Below, piece by piece: positions 29,615-38,239 of a DNA stretch of 64,000 nt; within the stretch, counting starts at the first letter, position 1, and each line of letters starts with the position of its first letter. The notes under the pieces were generated by a model. It was not told the origin of the DNA. It did no database searches and saw nothing but the letters and a program-made list of their open reading frames with translations. The DNA is taken from positions 1,674,001-1,738,000 of the forward strand of contig NZ_CP042172.1 in assembly GCF_005937985.2 (NCBI RefSeq), read 5' to 3'. The translations under genes were made by a program, and so were the position numbers. The stretch comes from Arthrobacter sp. KBS0702 (GTDB lineage: Bacteria > Actinomycetota > Actinomycetes > Actinomycetales > Micrococcaceae).

Positions 29615-31090
29615 ATGACCATCACCTCCACCGAGAAGCCCGGTACCCCCGTAGTCGCGATTAACGACATCGGTACCGCTGAGGACTTCCTCGCAGCAGT
29701 CGACGCCACCATCAAGTACTTCAACGACGGGGACCTCGTCGAAGGTACCGTCGTCAAGGTCGACCGCGACGAAGTTCTGCTCGACATCGGTTACAAGACC
29801 GAAGGTGTCATTCCCTCCCGCGAGCTTTCCATCAAGCACGATGTTGATCCCGGAGACGTCGTCTCCGTTGGCGATCTCGTCGAAGCCCTGGTGCTCACCA
29901 AGGAAGACAAAGAAGGCCGTCTGATCCTCTCCAAGAAGCGTGCTCAGTACGAGCGTGCCTGGGGCGACATCGAGAAGGTCAAGGAAGAAGACGGCGTCGT
30001 CACCGGTACCGTCATCGAGGTTGTCAAGGGTGGTCTTATCCTCGACATCGGCCTGCGCGGCTTCCTGCCCGCATCGCTCGTCGAGATGCGCCGTGTGCGC
30101 GACCTTGCTCCGTACATCGGTCAGCAGATCGAAGCCAAGATCATCGAGCTGGACAAGAACCGCAACAACGTTGTGCTGTCCCGCCGTGCCTGGCTCGAGC
30201 AGACCCAGTCCGAGGTCCGCTCCACGTTCCTCAACAAGCTGGAAAAGGGCCAGGTCCGTCCGGGCGTCGTTTCCTCCATCGTCAACTTCGGTGCCTTCGT
30301 GGACCTGGGCGGCGTAGACGGCCTGGTTCACGTTTCCGAGCTGTCCTGGAAGCACATCGACCACCCGTCCGAGGTTGTCGAAGTTGGCCAGGAAGTCACC
30401 GTCGAGGTTCTCGAAGTCGACCTGGACCGCGAGCGTGTTTCCCTGTCGCTCAAGGCCACGCAGGAAGACCCGTGGCAGACCTTCGCCCGCACCCACGCCC
30501 TCGGCCAGGTTGTTCCGGGTAAGGTCACCAAGCTGGTTCCGTTCGGCGCGTTCGTTCGCGTTGAAGACGGCATCGAAGGCCTGGTCCACATCTCCGAGCT
30601 CGCCGTGCGCCACGTTGAGCTGGCCGAGCAGGTTGTCTCCGTTGGCGACGAGCTGTTCGTCAAGGTCATCGACATCGACCTCGAGCGCCGCCGTATCTCG
30701 CTGTCCCTTAAGCAGGCCAACGAGGGTGTCGACGCTGACTCCACCGAATTCGATCCGGCTCTTTACGGCATGGCCGCAGAGTACGACGAAGAGGGCAACT
30801 ACAAGTACCCGGAGGGCTTCGACCCGGAGTCCAACGAGTGGCTTGAAGGCTACGAGACGCAGCGCGCCGCCTGGGAGCAGCAGTACGCTGACGCCCAGAC
30901 CCGCTGGGAAGCCCACAAGAAGCAGGTTGCCCAGCACGCTGCCGACGACGCTGCTGCTGCAACGTCCGGCGAGAGCGACTCCGGCACCACCAGCTACTCC
31001 TCCGAGCCGGCTGCCGCCGAGACCGGTGCAGGCACGCTTGCTTCGGACGAGGCCCTTGCCGCTCTGCGCGAGAAGCTGACCGGCAACTAA
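29615..31090 (+). CDS. rpsA: 30S ribosomal protein S1
   Basis: This 491-residue protein has four S1 RNA-binding repeats, which is the actinobacterial number: EGTVVKVDRDEVLLDIGYKT (about 44), VTGTVIEVVKGGLILDIGLR (about 130), RPGVVSSIVNFGAFVDLGGV (about 216) and VPGKVTKLVPFGAFVRVEDG (about 302). The C-terminal 110 residues are acidic then Ala/Ser-rich. S1 binds mRNA on the 30S subunit. Codon use differs from neighbours, with many GTT, GCT and GGT codons, typical of highly expressed genes. The ATG at 29615 lies in ACATGACC after GGAGCCC. Confidence 0.97.
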   Translation: MTITSTEKPGTPVVAINDIGTAEDFLAAVDATIKYFNDGDLVEGTVVKVDRDEVLLDIGYKTEGVIPSRELSIKHDVDPGDVVSVGDLVEALVLTKEDKEGRLILSKKRAQYERAWGDIEKVKEEDGVVTGTVIEVVKGGLILDIGLRGFLPASLVEMRRVRDLAPYIGQQIEAKIIELDKNRNNVVLSRRAWLEQTQSEVRSTFLNKLEKGQVRPGVVSSIVNFGAFVDLGGVDGLVHVSELSWKHIDHPSEVVEVGQEVTVEVLEVDLDRERVSLSLKATQEDPWQTFARTHALGQVVPGKVTKLVPFGAFVRVEDGIEGLVHISELAVRHVELAEQVVSVGDELFVKVIDIDLERRRISLSLKQANEGVDADSTEFDPALYGMAAEYDEEGNYKYPEGFDPESNEWLEGYETQRAAWEQQYADAQTRWEAHKKQVAQHAADDAAAATSGESDSGTTSYSSEPAAAETGAGTLASDEALAALREKLTGN

Positions 31091-31123
31091 TTGCCACCGG
31101 CCCGGGTTGCTCCGGGCCACCCC

Positions 31124-31160
31124 AAGCGGGTCCCTGCCACGTGCAGGGGCCCGCTTTTGG
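31124..31160 (+). terminator. Terminator of rpsA
   Basis: A 14-bp stem, AAGCGGGTCCCTGC against GCAGGGGCCCGCTT with a 5-base loop and one T-G pair, is followed by TTGG. Confidence 0.8.
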
Positions 31161-31252
31161 GTTAAGGGGCATGTTTCCGGGCGTGGAGACATGCCCAGTC
31201 CTCTCGACCAGGAGCGGGGTGCCCGGTGGAGCAGGGATGGCGTTGCGACGGT

Positions 31253-31687
31253 TCAGGGTGCGGACAGGATCCGGTCCGTGGCTGCGTCGGGGACTCCGCC
31301 GAAGTATTCATCCAGGATCTGTTTGAACACGGGCTCGTCGGGTGCGGCCCGGAGGAACAAGGTCGACGACGAGTGCAGCTTTCGGGCGTCGATCCCGCCG
31401 AAGATCTGCTCGGCGCTGCGATCCTCGAGGGCGAGGACTGCCCGGAAGCACTCCAACAGGCGCGCACCCAGCAGCGGATGGCGCAGATAGGCCCGTGCCT
31501 CATCCAAGGAGGAAAGGGCATACCTCTGCGAGGTCGGGCTCATTCCGAGGCCGGCGATCTGCGGGAAGATGAACCACATCCAGTGGCTTCGCTTGCTTCC
31601 GCCGCGAAGCTCCGAGAGGGCGCGCTGGTAGGTTCCGGCAGAGTCCTGGGCGTCCACGAAACGAGATAGCTCGAAAGGGTCATCCAC
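31253..31687 (-). CDS. DUF1810 family protein
   Basis: The protein of about 144 residues matches DUF1810: FELSRFVDAQDSAGTYQRAL at the start, then SKRSHWMWFIFPQIAGLG, YALSSLDEARAYLRHPLLG, and IFGGIDARKLHSSSTLFLRA near the end. The family is calpastatin-like in name only and has no proven function. I chose GTG 31687 (VDDPFELSRF) because GAGGAGA lies six bases upstream; the longer frame adds 18 unrelated residues. The gene is transcribed away from the 131-bp repeat array. Confidence 0.87.
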   Translation of the reverse strand: MDDPFELSRFVDAQDSAGTYQRALSELRGGSKRSHWMWFIFPQIAGLGMSPTSQRYALSSLDEARAYLRHPLLGARLLECFRAVLALEDRSAEQIFGGIDARKLHSSSTLFLRAAPDEPVFKQILDEYFGGVPDAATDRILSAP

Positions 31688-31846
31688 GTCTGTTCTCCTC
31701 GTCTGGCCGATCACACGGGTCCCGCCGCTACCCGGCCGCATGCCGGGAGTGCGGCCTCCCCTTCATCCAAGCACTCAGCTGGCCCCGGCGACAGCTACCC
31801 GCCGCCCTGGTCCCAGCGTGTTGGCCCAGGCTCGACCGGTTGCGCC

Positions 31847-32354
31847 GGGCATGTCCATCCCTGGGCCCGAACGTTGGACATAGTGCCATCATGCTCATTC
31901 CCCGCGCCTGAAGATGGGCATGCCCGTTGCTTGGGGCTGGCGTTGGAGATGCCCGGCGGGGTGAAACGGCCTTGGCCGGGCATGTCCATCCCAGGGTCTG
32001 AACGTTGGACAGAGTGCCATCATGCTCCTTCCCCGCGCCGGAAGATGGGCATGCCCATTGCTTGGGGCTGGCGTTGGAGATGCCCGGCCGGGCGAAACGG
32101 CCTCGGCCGGGCATGTCCATCCCTGGGCCTGAAGGTTGGACAGAGTGCCATCATGCTCCTTCCCCGCGCCGGAAGATGGGCATGCCCATTGCTTGGGGCT
32201 GGCGTTGGAGATGCCCGGCGGGGTGAAACGGCCTTGGCCGGGCATGTCCATCCCTGGGACCGAACGTTGGACAGTGTGCCATCATGCTCGTTCCCCGCGC
32301 CGCGAGATGGGCATGCCCGTTGGATCGGGCTGGCGACGGACATGTCCATCCTTT
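31847..32354. repeat. Tandem array of 131-bp units with internal inverted words
   Basis: The word GGGCATGTCCATCC recurs at about 31847, 31978, 32109 and 32240, exactly 131 bases apart, and a fifth partial copy lies at about 32341 after a unit shortened to 98 bases. Units are nearly identical, with point changes. Each unit also contains GATGGGCATGCCC (31913-31925 in the first), an inverted near-copy of the main word, so forward and inverted words alternate and can pair as 13-bp stems around a 53-base loop, or with the following unit. Other degenerate GGACA/GGAGATGCC words occur between them. A decayed copy may begin near 31820. Open frames in the array arise only because 131 is not a multiple of three. 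The array ends 13 bases before the stop of the GNAT gene. Confidence 0.9.
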
Positions 32355-32367
32355 GCCGCCGCAGGCC

Positions 32368-32904
32368 CTACCCGAGCTTGACCCGTGCCTTAACCCGCTG
32401 GCCGTCGACGGCGAGAGCGGCGCCGGCAGCCCGCAGCAGGGCCTGCGCGGCGGCGTTGCCGGGGGTCGTTTCCGCCTCCAGCAGGTCTGCACCGGCGGCC
32501 GCGGCCTCGGCCTTGACCAGCCGCAGCGCCTCACCGCCGATGCCGCGGCCGCGGAAGCTCCGCCCGAGCCAGAGGCCGGTCTCCAGTGCCCCGCCGTCGT
32601 GTGCGAACGGCCCCGTCCCGGTCCCGGGGACCCGGGCCAGCCGGATGGAGCCGGCCAGTTCGCCGTCGGCGGTGACCGCCCAGGACTTCTGCCGAGCCGG
32701 GCCGTCGAGGCCCGCCGCCGCAGCATGGTGATAGGCGCGGAACCAGCTGATCCTTTCGGTGTTCCAGCCCGCTGCTGTCCCCAACGGCGGGGTGACCTCG
32801 TCGGCGTCGGCGTCGTGCAGGGCCCCCCCCAGCAGCCGCTCCAGCACCTGGTCCGTCACATCCACCAGCGCCACCACGGGCACCTGCTCAGCTGATGGCG
32901 ACAT
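32368..32904 (-). CDS. GNAT family N-acetyltransferase
   Basis: This protein of about 178 residues is a RimJ/RimL-like GNAT acetyltransferase. An N-terminal WNTERISWFRAYHHAAAAG leads to the central strands, and the acetyl-CoA binding motif is GLWLGRSFRGRGIGGEALRL near residue 118, followed by LLEAETTPGNAAAQALLRAA, where the N-x-A-A/S helix pairs with the cofactor. The substrate is unknown. The ATG at 32904 overlaps the end of the IMPACT gene by 17 bases, so both are co-transcribed. Directly downstream is the tandem repeat array. Confidence 0.85.
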   Translation of the reverse strand: MSPSAEQVPVVALVDVTDQVLERLLGGALHDADADEVTPPLGTAAGWNTERISWFRAYHHAAAAGLDGPARQKSWAVTADGELAGSIRLARVPGTGTGPFAHDGGALETGLWLGRSFRGRGIGGEALRLVKAEAAAAGADLLEAETTPGNAAAQALLRAAGAALAVDGQRVKARVKLG

Positions 32905-33589
32905 CGATCCACTCCGTTTCCCCGGGCAGCAGCGCCGCGCTCCCGGCCGTAAGTGCCCCGAGGCGGTCGGCTGCCAGCGCCAGACCATCAGGCTCGTCCG
33001 GCAGGGCCAGCCGGAGAACCGTCGTCTGCGCATCATAGCTGGCGCCCGCCATCACGTAGCCCGCCGCGCGCAAGTCGTTTTCGAGCCGGCCCGCGGAGGC
33101 ATGCGGCACCCGCACATCGCAGATCCGCAGCCGTTGCCGGCGCACGAGCGGCGCCAGCGCCAGCGCGGAGGAAACGGATTCGGAATAGGCGCGGACCAGA
33201 CCTCCGGAACCCAGCAGGATCCCGCCGAAATAGCGGACCACGACGGCGGTCGCGTCGCTGAGGTCCGTCACGCCGGGGGCGGTTTCGCGCTTGACCAGTG
33301 CCTCCAGCATTGGGAGGCCGGCCGTGCCGGAGGGTTCGCCGTCGTCGCTGGAGCGCTGTACCTCGCGGTCGGGGCCGAGCACGAACGCCGAGCAGTGGTG
33401 GCGGGCGTCGTGGAACTCTCGGCGCAGCGAGGCGACCAGGGAACGGGCGCTCTCCTCGTCGCCGGTGCGCCGGAGCACGGTAATGAAGCGGGAGCGCTTG
33501 ATCTCCAGCTCATGCCGGAACCCGGCGCCGGCCGCCAGGGTCGTGTAGACGGTGGCCCTGCTTTCCGGGGAAACCGCGTCGTCTGGCAC
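32888..33589 (-). CDS. IMPACT/YigZ family protein
   Basis: The 233-residue protein has the UPF0029/IMPACT domain: RHELEIKRSRFITVLRRTGD, ARHHCSAFVLGPDREVQRSS, SDDGEPSGTAGLPMLEALVK and VVRYFGGILLGSGGLVRAYS, then the DUF1949 C-terminal domain from about residue 145. YigZ-type proteins bind nucleic acids or ribosomes, and eukaryotic IMPACT controls Gcn2, but the bacterial function is not settled. It starts with GTG at 33589 with no Shine-Dalgarno, and TAAACT lies six bases before on its strand, so a leaderless mRNA is likely. Confidence 0.9.
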   Translation of the reverse strand: MPDDAVSPESRATVYTTLAAGAGFRHELEIKRSRFITVLRRTGDEESARSLVASLRREFHDARHHCSAFVLGPDREVQRSSDDGEPSGTAGLPMLEALVKRETAPGVTDLSDATAVVVRYFGGILLGSGGLVRAYSESVSSALALAPLVRRQRLRICDVRVPHASAGRLENDLRAAGYVMAGASYDAQTTVLRLALPDEPDGLALAADRLGALTAGSAALLPGETEWIDVAIS

Positions 33590-33595
33590 CGGTTC

Positions 33596-33605
33596 AGTTT
33601 AGTCT
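33596..33605. promoter_or_regulatory. Overlapping divergent -10 boxes
   Basis: On the plus strand TAGTCT (33600-33605) ends six bases before the coaE GTG. On the minus strand TAAACT (33601-33596) ends six bases before the IMPACT GTG. The boxes share two base pairs, so RNA polymerase cannot bind both at once. Confidence 0.6.
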
Positions 33606-33611
33606 GGTGGA

Positions 33612-34853
33612 GTGCTGAAGATCGGTTTGACGGGCGGCATCGCCTCAGGGAAGTCAGTGGCTGCCTCGCGGCTGCGCGAGCTCGGGGCGGTCCTGGTCGA
33701 CGCGGACGCGCTGGCCCGGGAAGTGGTGGAGCCGGGCACGCCCGGACTGGCGCGGGTGGTGGAGGCCTTTAGCGCCTCCGTCCTGGGCCCCGACGGCAGG
33801 CTTGACCGTCCCCGCCTGGGCGCCCTTGTCTTCGGCAACCCGGAGCGCCTCGCGGTGCTGAACGGCATCATCCACCCGCTCGTCAGGGAACGCGCCGCCG
33901 CCCTCGCCGCGGCCGCCCCGAAAGGCGCCGTCCTAGTCCAGGACATCCCGCTCCTGGTCGAGACCGGCCAGGGCGTGAACTTCCACCTCGTGGTGGTGGT
34001 CGACGCCCCCGAAGATGTCCGGGTTCGTCGGATGATGGAGCATCGGAAGATGACGGCCGAGGAGGCCCGCTCCCGGATGGCGGCCCAGGCCACGCGGGAG
34101 GACCGGCTGGCGGCCGCCGACGTCGTCCTGGACAACTCCGGCACCAAGGACGAACTGCGGGACGCAGTGGACCGGCTGTGGGGGCACCGCCTGCAGCCGT
34201 TCGCGGAGAACCTCGCCAAGGGCCAGATGGCCGCGCGCACCGGCGGGCCCGTGCTCAGTCCCGCCAACCCCGACTGGCCGGCCCAGGCAGCCCGGGTGAT
34301 CGGCCGCCTGCAGGCGGTGGCACCGCAGGACATCCTCGCCGTGGACCACATCGGGTCGACGGCCGTCCCGGGCCTGGACGCCAAGGACGTGCTGGATCTT
34401 CAGCTCACTGTCCCGGACCTGGCGACGGCGGACCGCCTCGAACCCCTGCTGGCCGCGGCCGGCTTCCCGCGCTGGCCGGGCATTGGCGCGGACAACCCCA
34501 AACCCGCGCACCCCGACCCGGCCGACTGGGACAAGCGCGTCCATGGCAATGCGGACCCCGGCCGGCCCGTGAACCTGCACGTCCGGGCCGCCGGGTCGCC
34601 GGGCTGGCGTTACGCCCTGTGCTTCCGCGACTGGCTGCGCGACGACCCGGCCGCCCGCGCCGATTACCTCGCGGAGAAGCGGCGCGCGGCACGGCGGCAC
34701 GGCGTGGACAAGTCCACCGCGGGCTACGCGGCCGATAAAGAGGACTGGTTCACGGACTACGCCGCTCCGCGGATGGAAGAGTGGGCCCGGCGCACGGGCT
34801 GGCTGCCGCCGTCGTATGCCTCCGCCAGACCGTCCGGTACAGCCCAAAGCTGA
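33612..34853 (+). CDS. coaE: Dephospho-CoA kinase fused to a GrpB (UPF0157) domain
   Basis: The 413-residue protein combines two domains. Residues 1-200 are CoaE: the P-loop LKIGLTGGIASGKSVAA, DADALAREVVEPGTPGL, LGALVFGNPERLAVLNGIIH and VQDIPLLVETG. It phosphorylates dephospho-CoA, the last step of CoA synthesis. Residues 205-400 are a GrpB/UPF0157 nucleotidyltransferase-like domain with DHIGSTAVPGLDAKDVLDLQ and WRYALCFRDWLRDDPAARA. This fusion is known in actinobacteria such as Mycobacterium (Rv1631), where the second domain influences stability or folding. The GTG at 33612 has no Shine-Dalgarno and follows TAGTCT by six bases. Confidence 0.95.
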   Translation: MLKIGLTGGIASGKSVAASRLRELGAVLVDADALAREVVEPGTPGLARVVEAFSASVLGPDGRLDRPRLGALVFGNPERLAVLNGIIHPLVRERAAALAAAAPKGAVLVQDIPLLVETGQGVNFHLVVVVDAPEDVRVRRMMEHRKMTAEEARSRMAAQATREDRLAAADVVLDNSGTKDELRDAVDRLWGHRLQPFAENLAKGQMAARTGGPVLSPANPDWPAQAARVIGRLQAVAPQDILAVDHIGSTAVPGLDAKDVLDLQLTVPDLATADRLEPLLAAAGFPRWPGIGADNPKPAHPDPADWDKRVHGNADPGRPVNLHVRAAGSPGWRYALCFRDWLRDDPAARADYLAEKRRAARRHGVDKSTAGYAADKEDWFTDYAAPRMEEWARRTGWLPPSYASARPSGTAQS

Positions 34854-34882
34854 ATCAGGGGAACCCTGTCACAGGGCGGCGG

Positions 34883-34888
34883 TAGATT
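34883..34888 (+). promoter_or_regulatory. -10 box for a leaderless uvrB transcript
   Basis: TAGATT ends six bases before the uvrB ATG at 34895. There is no LexA-type palindrome near it. Confidence 0.55.
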
Positions 34889-34894
34889 AGATAC

Positions 34895-36976
34895 ATGAGC
34901 CTTGCCCAGGAAATCAACCGTGTTGTGGCGCCCTTCGAGGTCATCAGCGAGTTCCAGCCCGCGGGGGACCAGCCCGCCGCGATCGCCGAACTGACCGAGC
35001 GCATCAAGAACGGCGAGAAGGACGTGGTGCTGCTCGGCGCCACCGGTACCGGCAAGAGCGCGACGACGGCGTGGCTGATCGAACAGGTCCAGCGCCCCAC
35101 CCTCGTGATGGTGCAGAACAAGACGCTCGCCGCCCAGCTCGCCAACGAATTCCGTGAGCTGCTGCCCAACAACGCGGTGGAATACTTCGTCTCGTACTAC
35201 GACTACTACCAGCCCGAGGCCTACGTCGCCCAGACGGACACCTTCATCGAGAAGGACTCGTCCGTCAACGAGGAAGTCGAGCGGCTCCGGCACTCCGCCA
35301 CCAACGCGCTGCTGACCCGCCGTGACGTGATTGTGGTGGCCACTGTCTCCTGCATCTACGGTCTGGGCACCCCGGAGGAATACATCGCCGGCATGGTGAC
35401 CCTCCGCAAGGGCGCCGAAATGAACCGCGACGACCTGCTCCGGAAGTTCGTCTCCATGCAGTACACCCGCAACGACATGGACTTCCACCGCGGCACGTTC
35501 CGGGTCCGCGGCGACACCGTGGAGATCATTCCGATGTACGAGGAGCTCGCGATCCGGATCGAGTTCTTCGGCGACGAGATCGAGAACATCTACACCCTGC
35601 ACCCGCTGACCGGCGAGGTGCTCCGGGACGAGACCGAAATGTACGTCTTCCCCGCCTCGCACTACGTGGCAGGTCCGGAACGGATGGCCCGCGCGATCAA
35701 GCGGATCGAGGACGAGCTCGCTGACCGGCTCAAGGTCCTGGAGAGCCAGAACAAGCTCGTTGAGGCCCAGCGGCTCCGGATGCGCACCACCTACGACCTG
35801 GAAATGATGCAGCAGATGGGATTCTGCAACGGCATCGAGAACTACTCCTCGCACATCGACGGCCGCGCCCGGGGGACCGCGCCGCACTGCCTCATCGACT
35901 ACTTCCCGGATGACTTCCTCCTGGTGATCGATGAATCCCACGTCACCGTGCCGCAGATCGGCGCCATGTACGAGGGCGACATGTCCCGCAAGCGGAACCT
36001 CGTGGACCACGGCTTCCGGCTGCCCTCGGCGATGGACAACCGGCCGCTCAAGTGGGACGAGTTCCAGGAACGCGTCGGCCAGACCGTCTACCTGTCCGCG
36101 ACCCCGGGCAAGTTCGAGCTCGGCAAGTCGGACGGCTTCGTGCAGCAGATCATCCGGCCCACCGGCCTGATCGATCCCGAGGTGATCGTGAAGCCCACCA
36201 AGGGCCAGATCGATGACCTGCTGGGCGAAATCCGGACCCGCACCGCGAAGAACGAGCGAGTCCTCGTCACCACGCTGACCAAGCGGATGGCCGAGGACCT
36301 CACCGACTACCTGCTCGGCCACGGCGTGAAGGTCGAATACCTGCACTCCGACGTCGACACGCTGCGCCGCGTGGAGCTGCTCCGCGAACTGCGGATGGGC
36401 GTCTTCGACGTCCTGGTCGGCATCAACCTGCTCCGCGAAGGCCTCGACCTCCCGGAGGTGTCCCTCGTGAGCATCCTGGACGCGGACAAGGAGGGCTTCC
36501 TGCGCTCCTCGACCTCCCTGATCCAGACCATCGGCCGCGCCGCCCGCAACGTGTCCGGCCAGGTGCACATGTACGCGGACAAGATCACCGACTCCATGGC
36601 CCACGCCATCGACGAAACGAACCGGCGCAGGGCCATCCAGGTGGCCTACAACACGGAGAAGGGGATCGATCCCCAGCCGCTGCGGAAGAAGATCGCGGAC
36701 ATCACCGACCAGCTGGCCAAGGAAGATGCGGACACCCGGGAGCTGCTGGCCAGCGCGGGCAAGACGCGCGGCAAGGGCAAGGGCAGCTCCAAGGTCCGGG
36801 CCGACGGGCTCGCGGCGGCCCCGGCGGAAGACCTAGTCGGCCTGATCGAACAGTTGACCGAGCAGATGCACGCCGCGGCCGGGGAGCTGCAGTTCGAGCT
36901 GGCGGCCAGGCTCCGCGACGAGGTTGGCGAGCTCAAGAAGGAACTGCGCCAGATGCAGTCGGCCGGACACGCCTAG
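34895..36976 (+). CDS. uvrB: Excinuclease ABC subunit B
   Basis: The 693-residue protein is full length: Walker [18 protein letters not shown] near residue 46, the beta-hairpin [20 protein letters not shown], Walker [16 protein letters not shown], and helicase motifs [29 protein letters not shown] and QTIGRAARN, with a C-terminal UVR domain [20 protein letters not shown] for UvrC binding. It receives damaged DNA from UvrA and positions UvrC for incision. The ATG at 34895 follows a 6-base gap after TAGATT, suggesting a leaderless mRNA. uvrA and uvrC lie 14 and 18 kb downstream in this window. Confidence 0.97.
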   Translation: MSLAQEINRVVAPFEVISEFQPAGDQPAAIAELTERIKNGEKDVVLLGATGTGKSATTAWLIEQVQRPTLVMVQNKTLAAQLANEFRELLPNNAVEYFVSYYDYYQPEAYVAQTDTFIEKDSSVNEEVERLRHSATNALLTRRDVIVVATVSCIYGLGTPEEYIAGMVTLRKGAEMNRDDLLRKFVSMQYTRNDMDFHRGTFRVRGDTVEIIPMYEELAIRIEFFGDEIENIYTLHPLTGEVLRDETEMYVFPASHYVAGPERMARAIKRIEDELADRLKVLESQNKLVEAQRLRMRTTYDLEMMQQMGFCNGIENYSSHIDGRARGTAPHCLIDYFPDDFLLVIDESHVTVPQIGAMYEGDMSRKRNLVDHGFRLPSAMDNRPLKWDEFQERVGQTVYLSATPGKFELGKSDGFVQQIIRPTGLIDPEVIVKPTKGQIDDLLGEIRTRTAKNERVLVTTLTKRMAEDLTDYLLGHGVKVEYLHSDVDTLRRVELLRELRMGVFDVLVGINLLREGLDLPEVSLVSILDADKEGFLRSSTSLIQTIGRAARNVSGQVHMYADKITDSMAHAIDETNRRRAIQVAYNTEKGIDPQPLRKKIADITDQLAKEDADTRELLASAGKTRGKGKGSSKVRADGLAAAPAEDLVGLIEQLTEQMHAAAGELQFELAARLRDEVGELKKELRQMQSAGHA

Positions 36977-36993
36977 GGTAGAGTAGATCGAAC

Positions 36994-37129
36994 GTAGGGG
37001 AGTATCCCAAGCGCTACGATCGTCAACACGCAGGGCACAGACGCCATGCCGGGCGTAGCGGGCAGCAAGGCAGCACCGGAGGTCAATGGCCCGGGCGCGG
37101 CGGCTAAGCCGGAGAGACTTACACCTCCT
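36994..37129 (+). promoter_or_regulatory. yybP-ykoY (Mn2+) riboswitch upstream of TerC
   Basis: The leader has the two conserved strands of the yybP-ykoY manganese riboswitch: GTAGGGGAGTATCCC at 36994-37008 and CCGGAGAGACTTACACCTCC at 37109-37128, with TCGTCAACA between. The first pairs near the start, and the second forms the metal-binding loop before the ribosome-binding site. A TAGAGT -10 box lies at 36979-36984. TerC/Alx and MntP genes are the usual targets of this class. Confidence 0.85.
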
Positions 37130-37155
37130 AGTTGTGCCCTGCGAAAGGTATCTAC

Positions 37156-38184
37156 GTGCCTGAACTTCCCGTCTGGTTCGAGATCGGCTCCTTCGTCGTT
37201 CTCGGCATCATCCTCGCCATCGACCTGCTCCTGGTGCTGAAGCGGCCGCATGAGCCCTCCATGAAGGAAGCAGGCCTGTGGGTCTCCTTCTACATCGCCC
37301 TGGCGCTCGTGTTCGCCGGAGCCATGTTCCTCTTCACCGGCCCGGAATACGGCGGGCAGTTCATCGCCGGCTGGGTGACGGAATACAGCCTCAGCATCGA
37401 CAACCTCTTCGTCTTCATCATCATCATGGCCCGCTTCTCGGTACCCCGTAAGTACCAGCAGGAAGTGCTGATGGTGGGCATCATCATCGCCCTGGTCCTG
37501 CGCGGCATCTTCATCCTGCTCGGCGCAATCGTGATCGAGCAGTTCAGCTGGGTCTTCTACATCTTCGGCGCGTTCCTGCTCTGGACCGCATGGAAGCAGG
37601 CCCAGGACGAGGGCGAGGACGAGGAAGACAAGGAAAACCCGCTGATCGCCCGGATCCGCCGGATCCTGCCGATGTCGGAAAAGTTCGACGGCGGCAAGCT
37701 CCGCACCGAGGTCGACGGCAAGAAGGTCTTTACCCCCATGCTGATCGTCTTCGTGACCATCGGCATGACCGACCTGCTCTTCGCGGTGGACTCGATTCCC
37801 GCGATCTTCGGCCTCACCCAGAGCGCGTTCATCGTCTTCACCGCCAACATCTTCGCCCTGATGGGCCTGCGCCAGCTCTACTTCCTGCTCGGCGGCCTGA
37901 TGAACCGGCTGATCTACCTCAAGCACGCGCTCTCCGTCATCCTCGCCTTCATCGGCGTCAAGCTGGTGCTGCACGCCATGCACGTCAACGAACTGCCCTT
38001 CATCAACGGCGGCAAGCACATCGAATGGGCTCCGGAGATCCCCACCTATGTTTCGCTCGCGGTGATCATCGGCACCATCATCATTGCCGTCATCGCCAGC
38101 CTGGTCAGCTCCAAGGCCTCCAAGGCCAAGCTGGACGCCCGGCTCGAAGAGGACTCACGCAAGAGCCTCACCGACGCCGAGTAG
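37156..38184 (+). CDS. TerC family membrane protein, probable Mn2+ exporter
   Basis: This protein of about 342 residues has nine or so transmembrane helices. The TerC signature includes WVTEYSLSIDNLFVFIIIMA with the metal-binding S-x-D-N, and TDLLFAVDSIPAIFGLTQSA with the second acidic D-S-x-P-A. A cytoplasmic acidic loop, AQDEGEDEEDKENPL, lies between helices. TerC/Alx proteins move Mn2+ out or help metallate exported proteins. The yybP-ykoY leader supports manganese. The start is GTG 37156 with GAAAGG upstream; the 8-codon longer ATG frame overlaps that Shine-Dalgarno. Confidence 0.93.
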   Translation: MPELPVWFEIGSFVVLGIILAIDLLLVLKRPHEPSMKEAGLWVSFYIALALVFAGAMFLFTGPEYGGQFIAGWVTEYSLSIDNLFVFIIIMARFSVPRKYQQEVLMVGIIIALVLRGIFILLGAIVIEQFSWVFYIFGAFLLWTAWKQAQDEGEDEEDKENPLIARIRRILPMSEKFDGGKLRTEVDGKKVFTPMLIVFVTIGMTDLLFAVDSIPAIFGLTQSAFIVFTANIFALMGLRQLYFLLGGLMNRLIYLKHALSVILAFIGVKLVLHAMHVNELPFINGGKHIEWAPEIPTYVSLAVIIGTIIIAVIASLVSSKASKAKLDARLEEDSRKSLTDAE

Positions 38185-38194
38185 TCCCCGGCGC

Positions 38195-38214
38195 AGCCCG
38201 GCGCACGCCGGGCT
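38195..38214 (+). terminator. Hairpin after the TerC gene
   Basis: A perfect 9-bp stem, AGCCCGGCG/CGCCGGGCT with a CA loop, lies 10 bases after the stop. It has no U-tract. Confidence 0.55.
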
Positions 38215-38227
38215 GCCGGCCACGGGC

Positions 38228-38233
38228 TAAGCT
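38228..38233 (+). promoter_or_regulatory. -10 box for a leaderless MFS transcript
   Basis: TAAGCT ends six bases before the GTG at 38240, just after the TerC terminator. Confidence 0.5.
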
Positions 38234-38239
38234 CGGATC

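Noticed and set aside
29489..31192. Long minus-strand frame opposite rpsA
   Set aside because: Composition and position are those of an antisense shadow; rpsA is unmistakable. The same reasoning removes the long frames opposite uvrA, uvrB, uvrC, gap and pgk.
31847..32354. CRISPR array
   Set aside because: The repeats are 131 bases with nearly identical content throughout, there are no unique spacers, and no cas genes are nearby.
31728..32381. Several open frames on both strands in the tandem repeat, with MDMPG-like starts
   Set aside because: They repeat with the 131-base unit, which shifts frame each copy, and none has a ribosome-binding site or protein-like composition.
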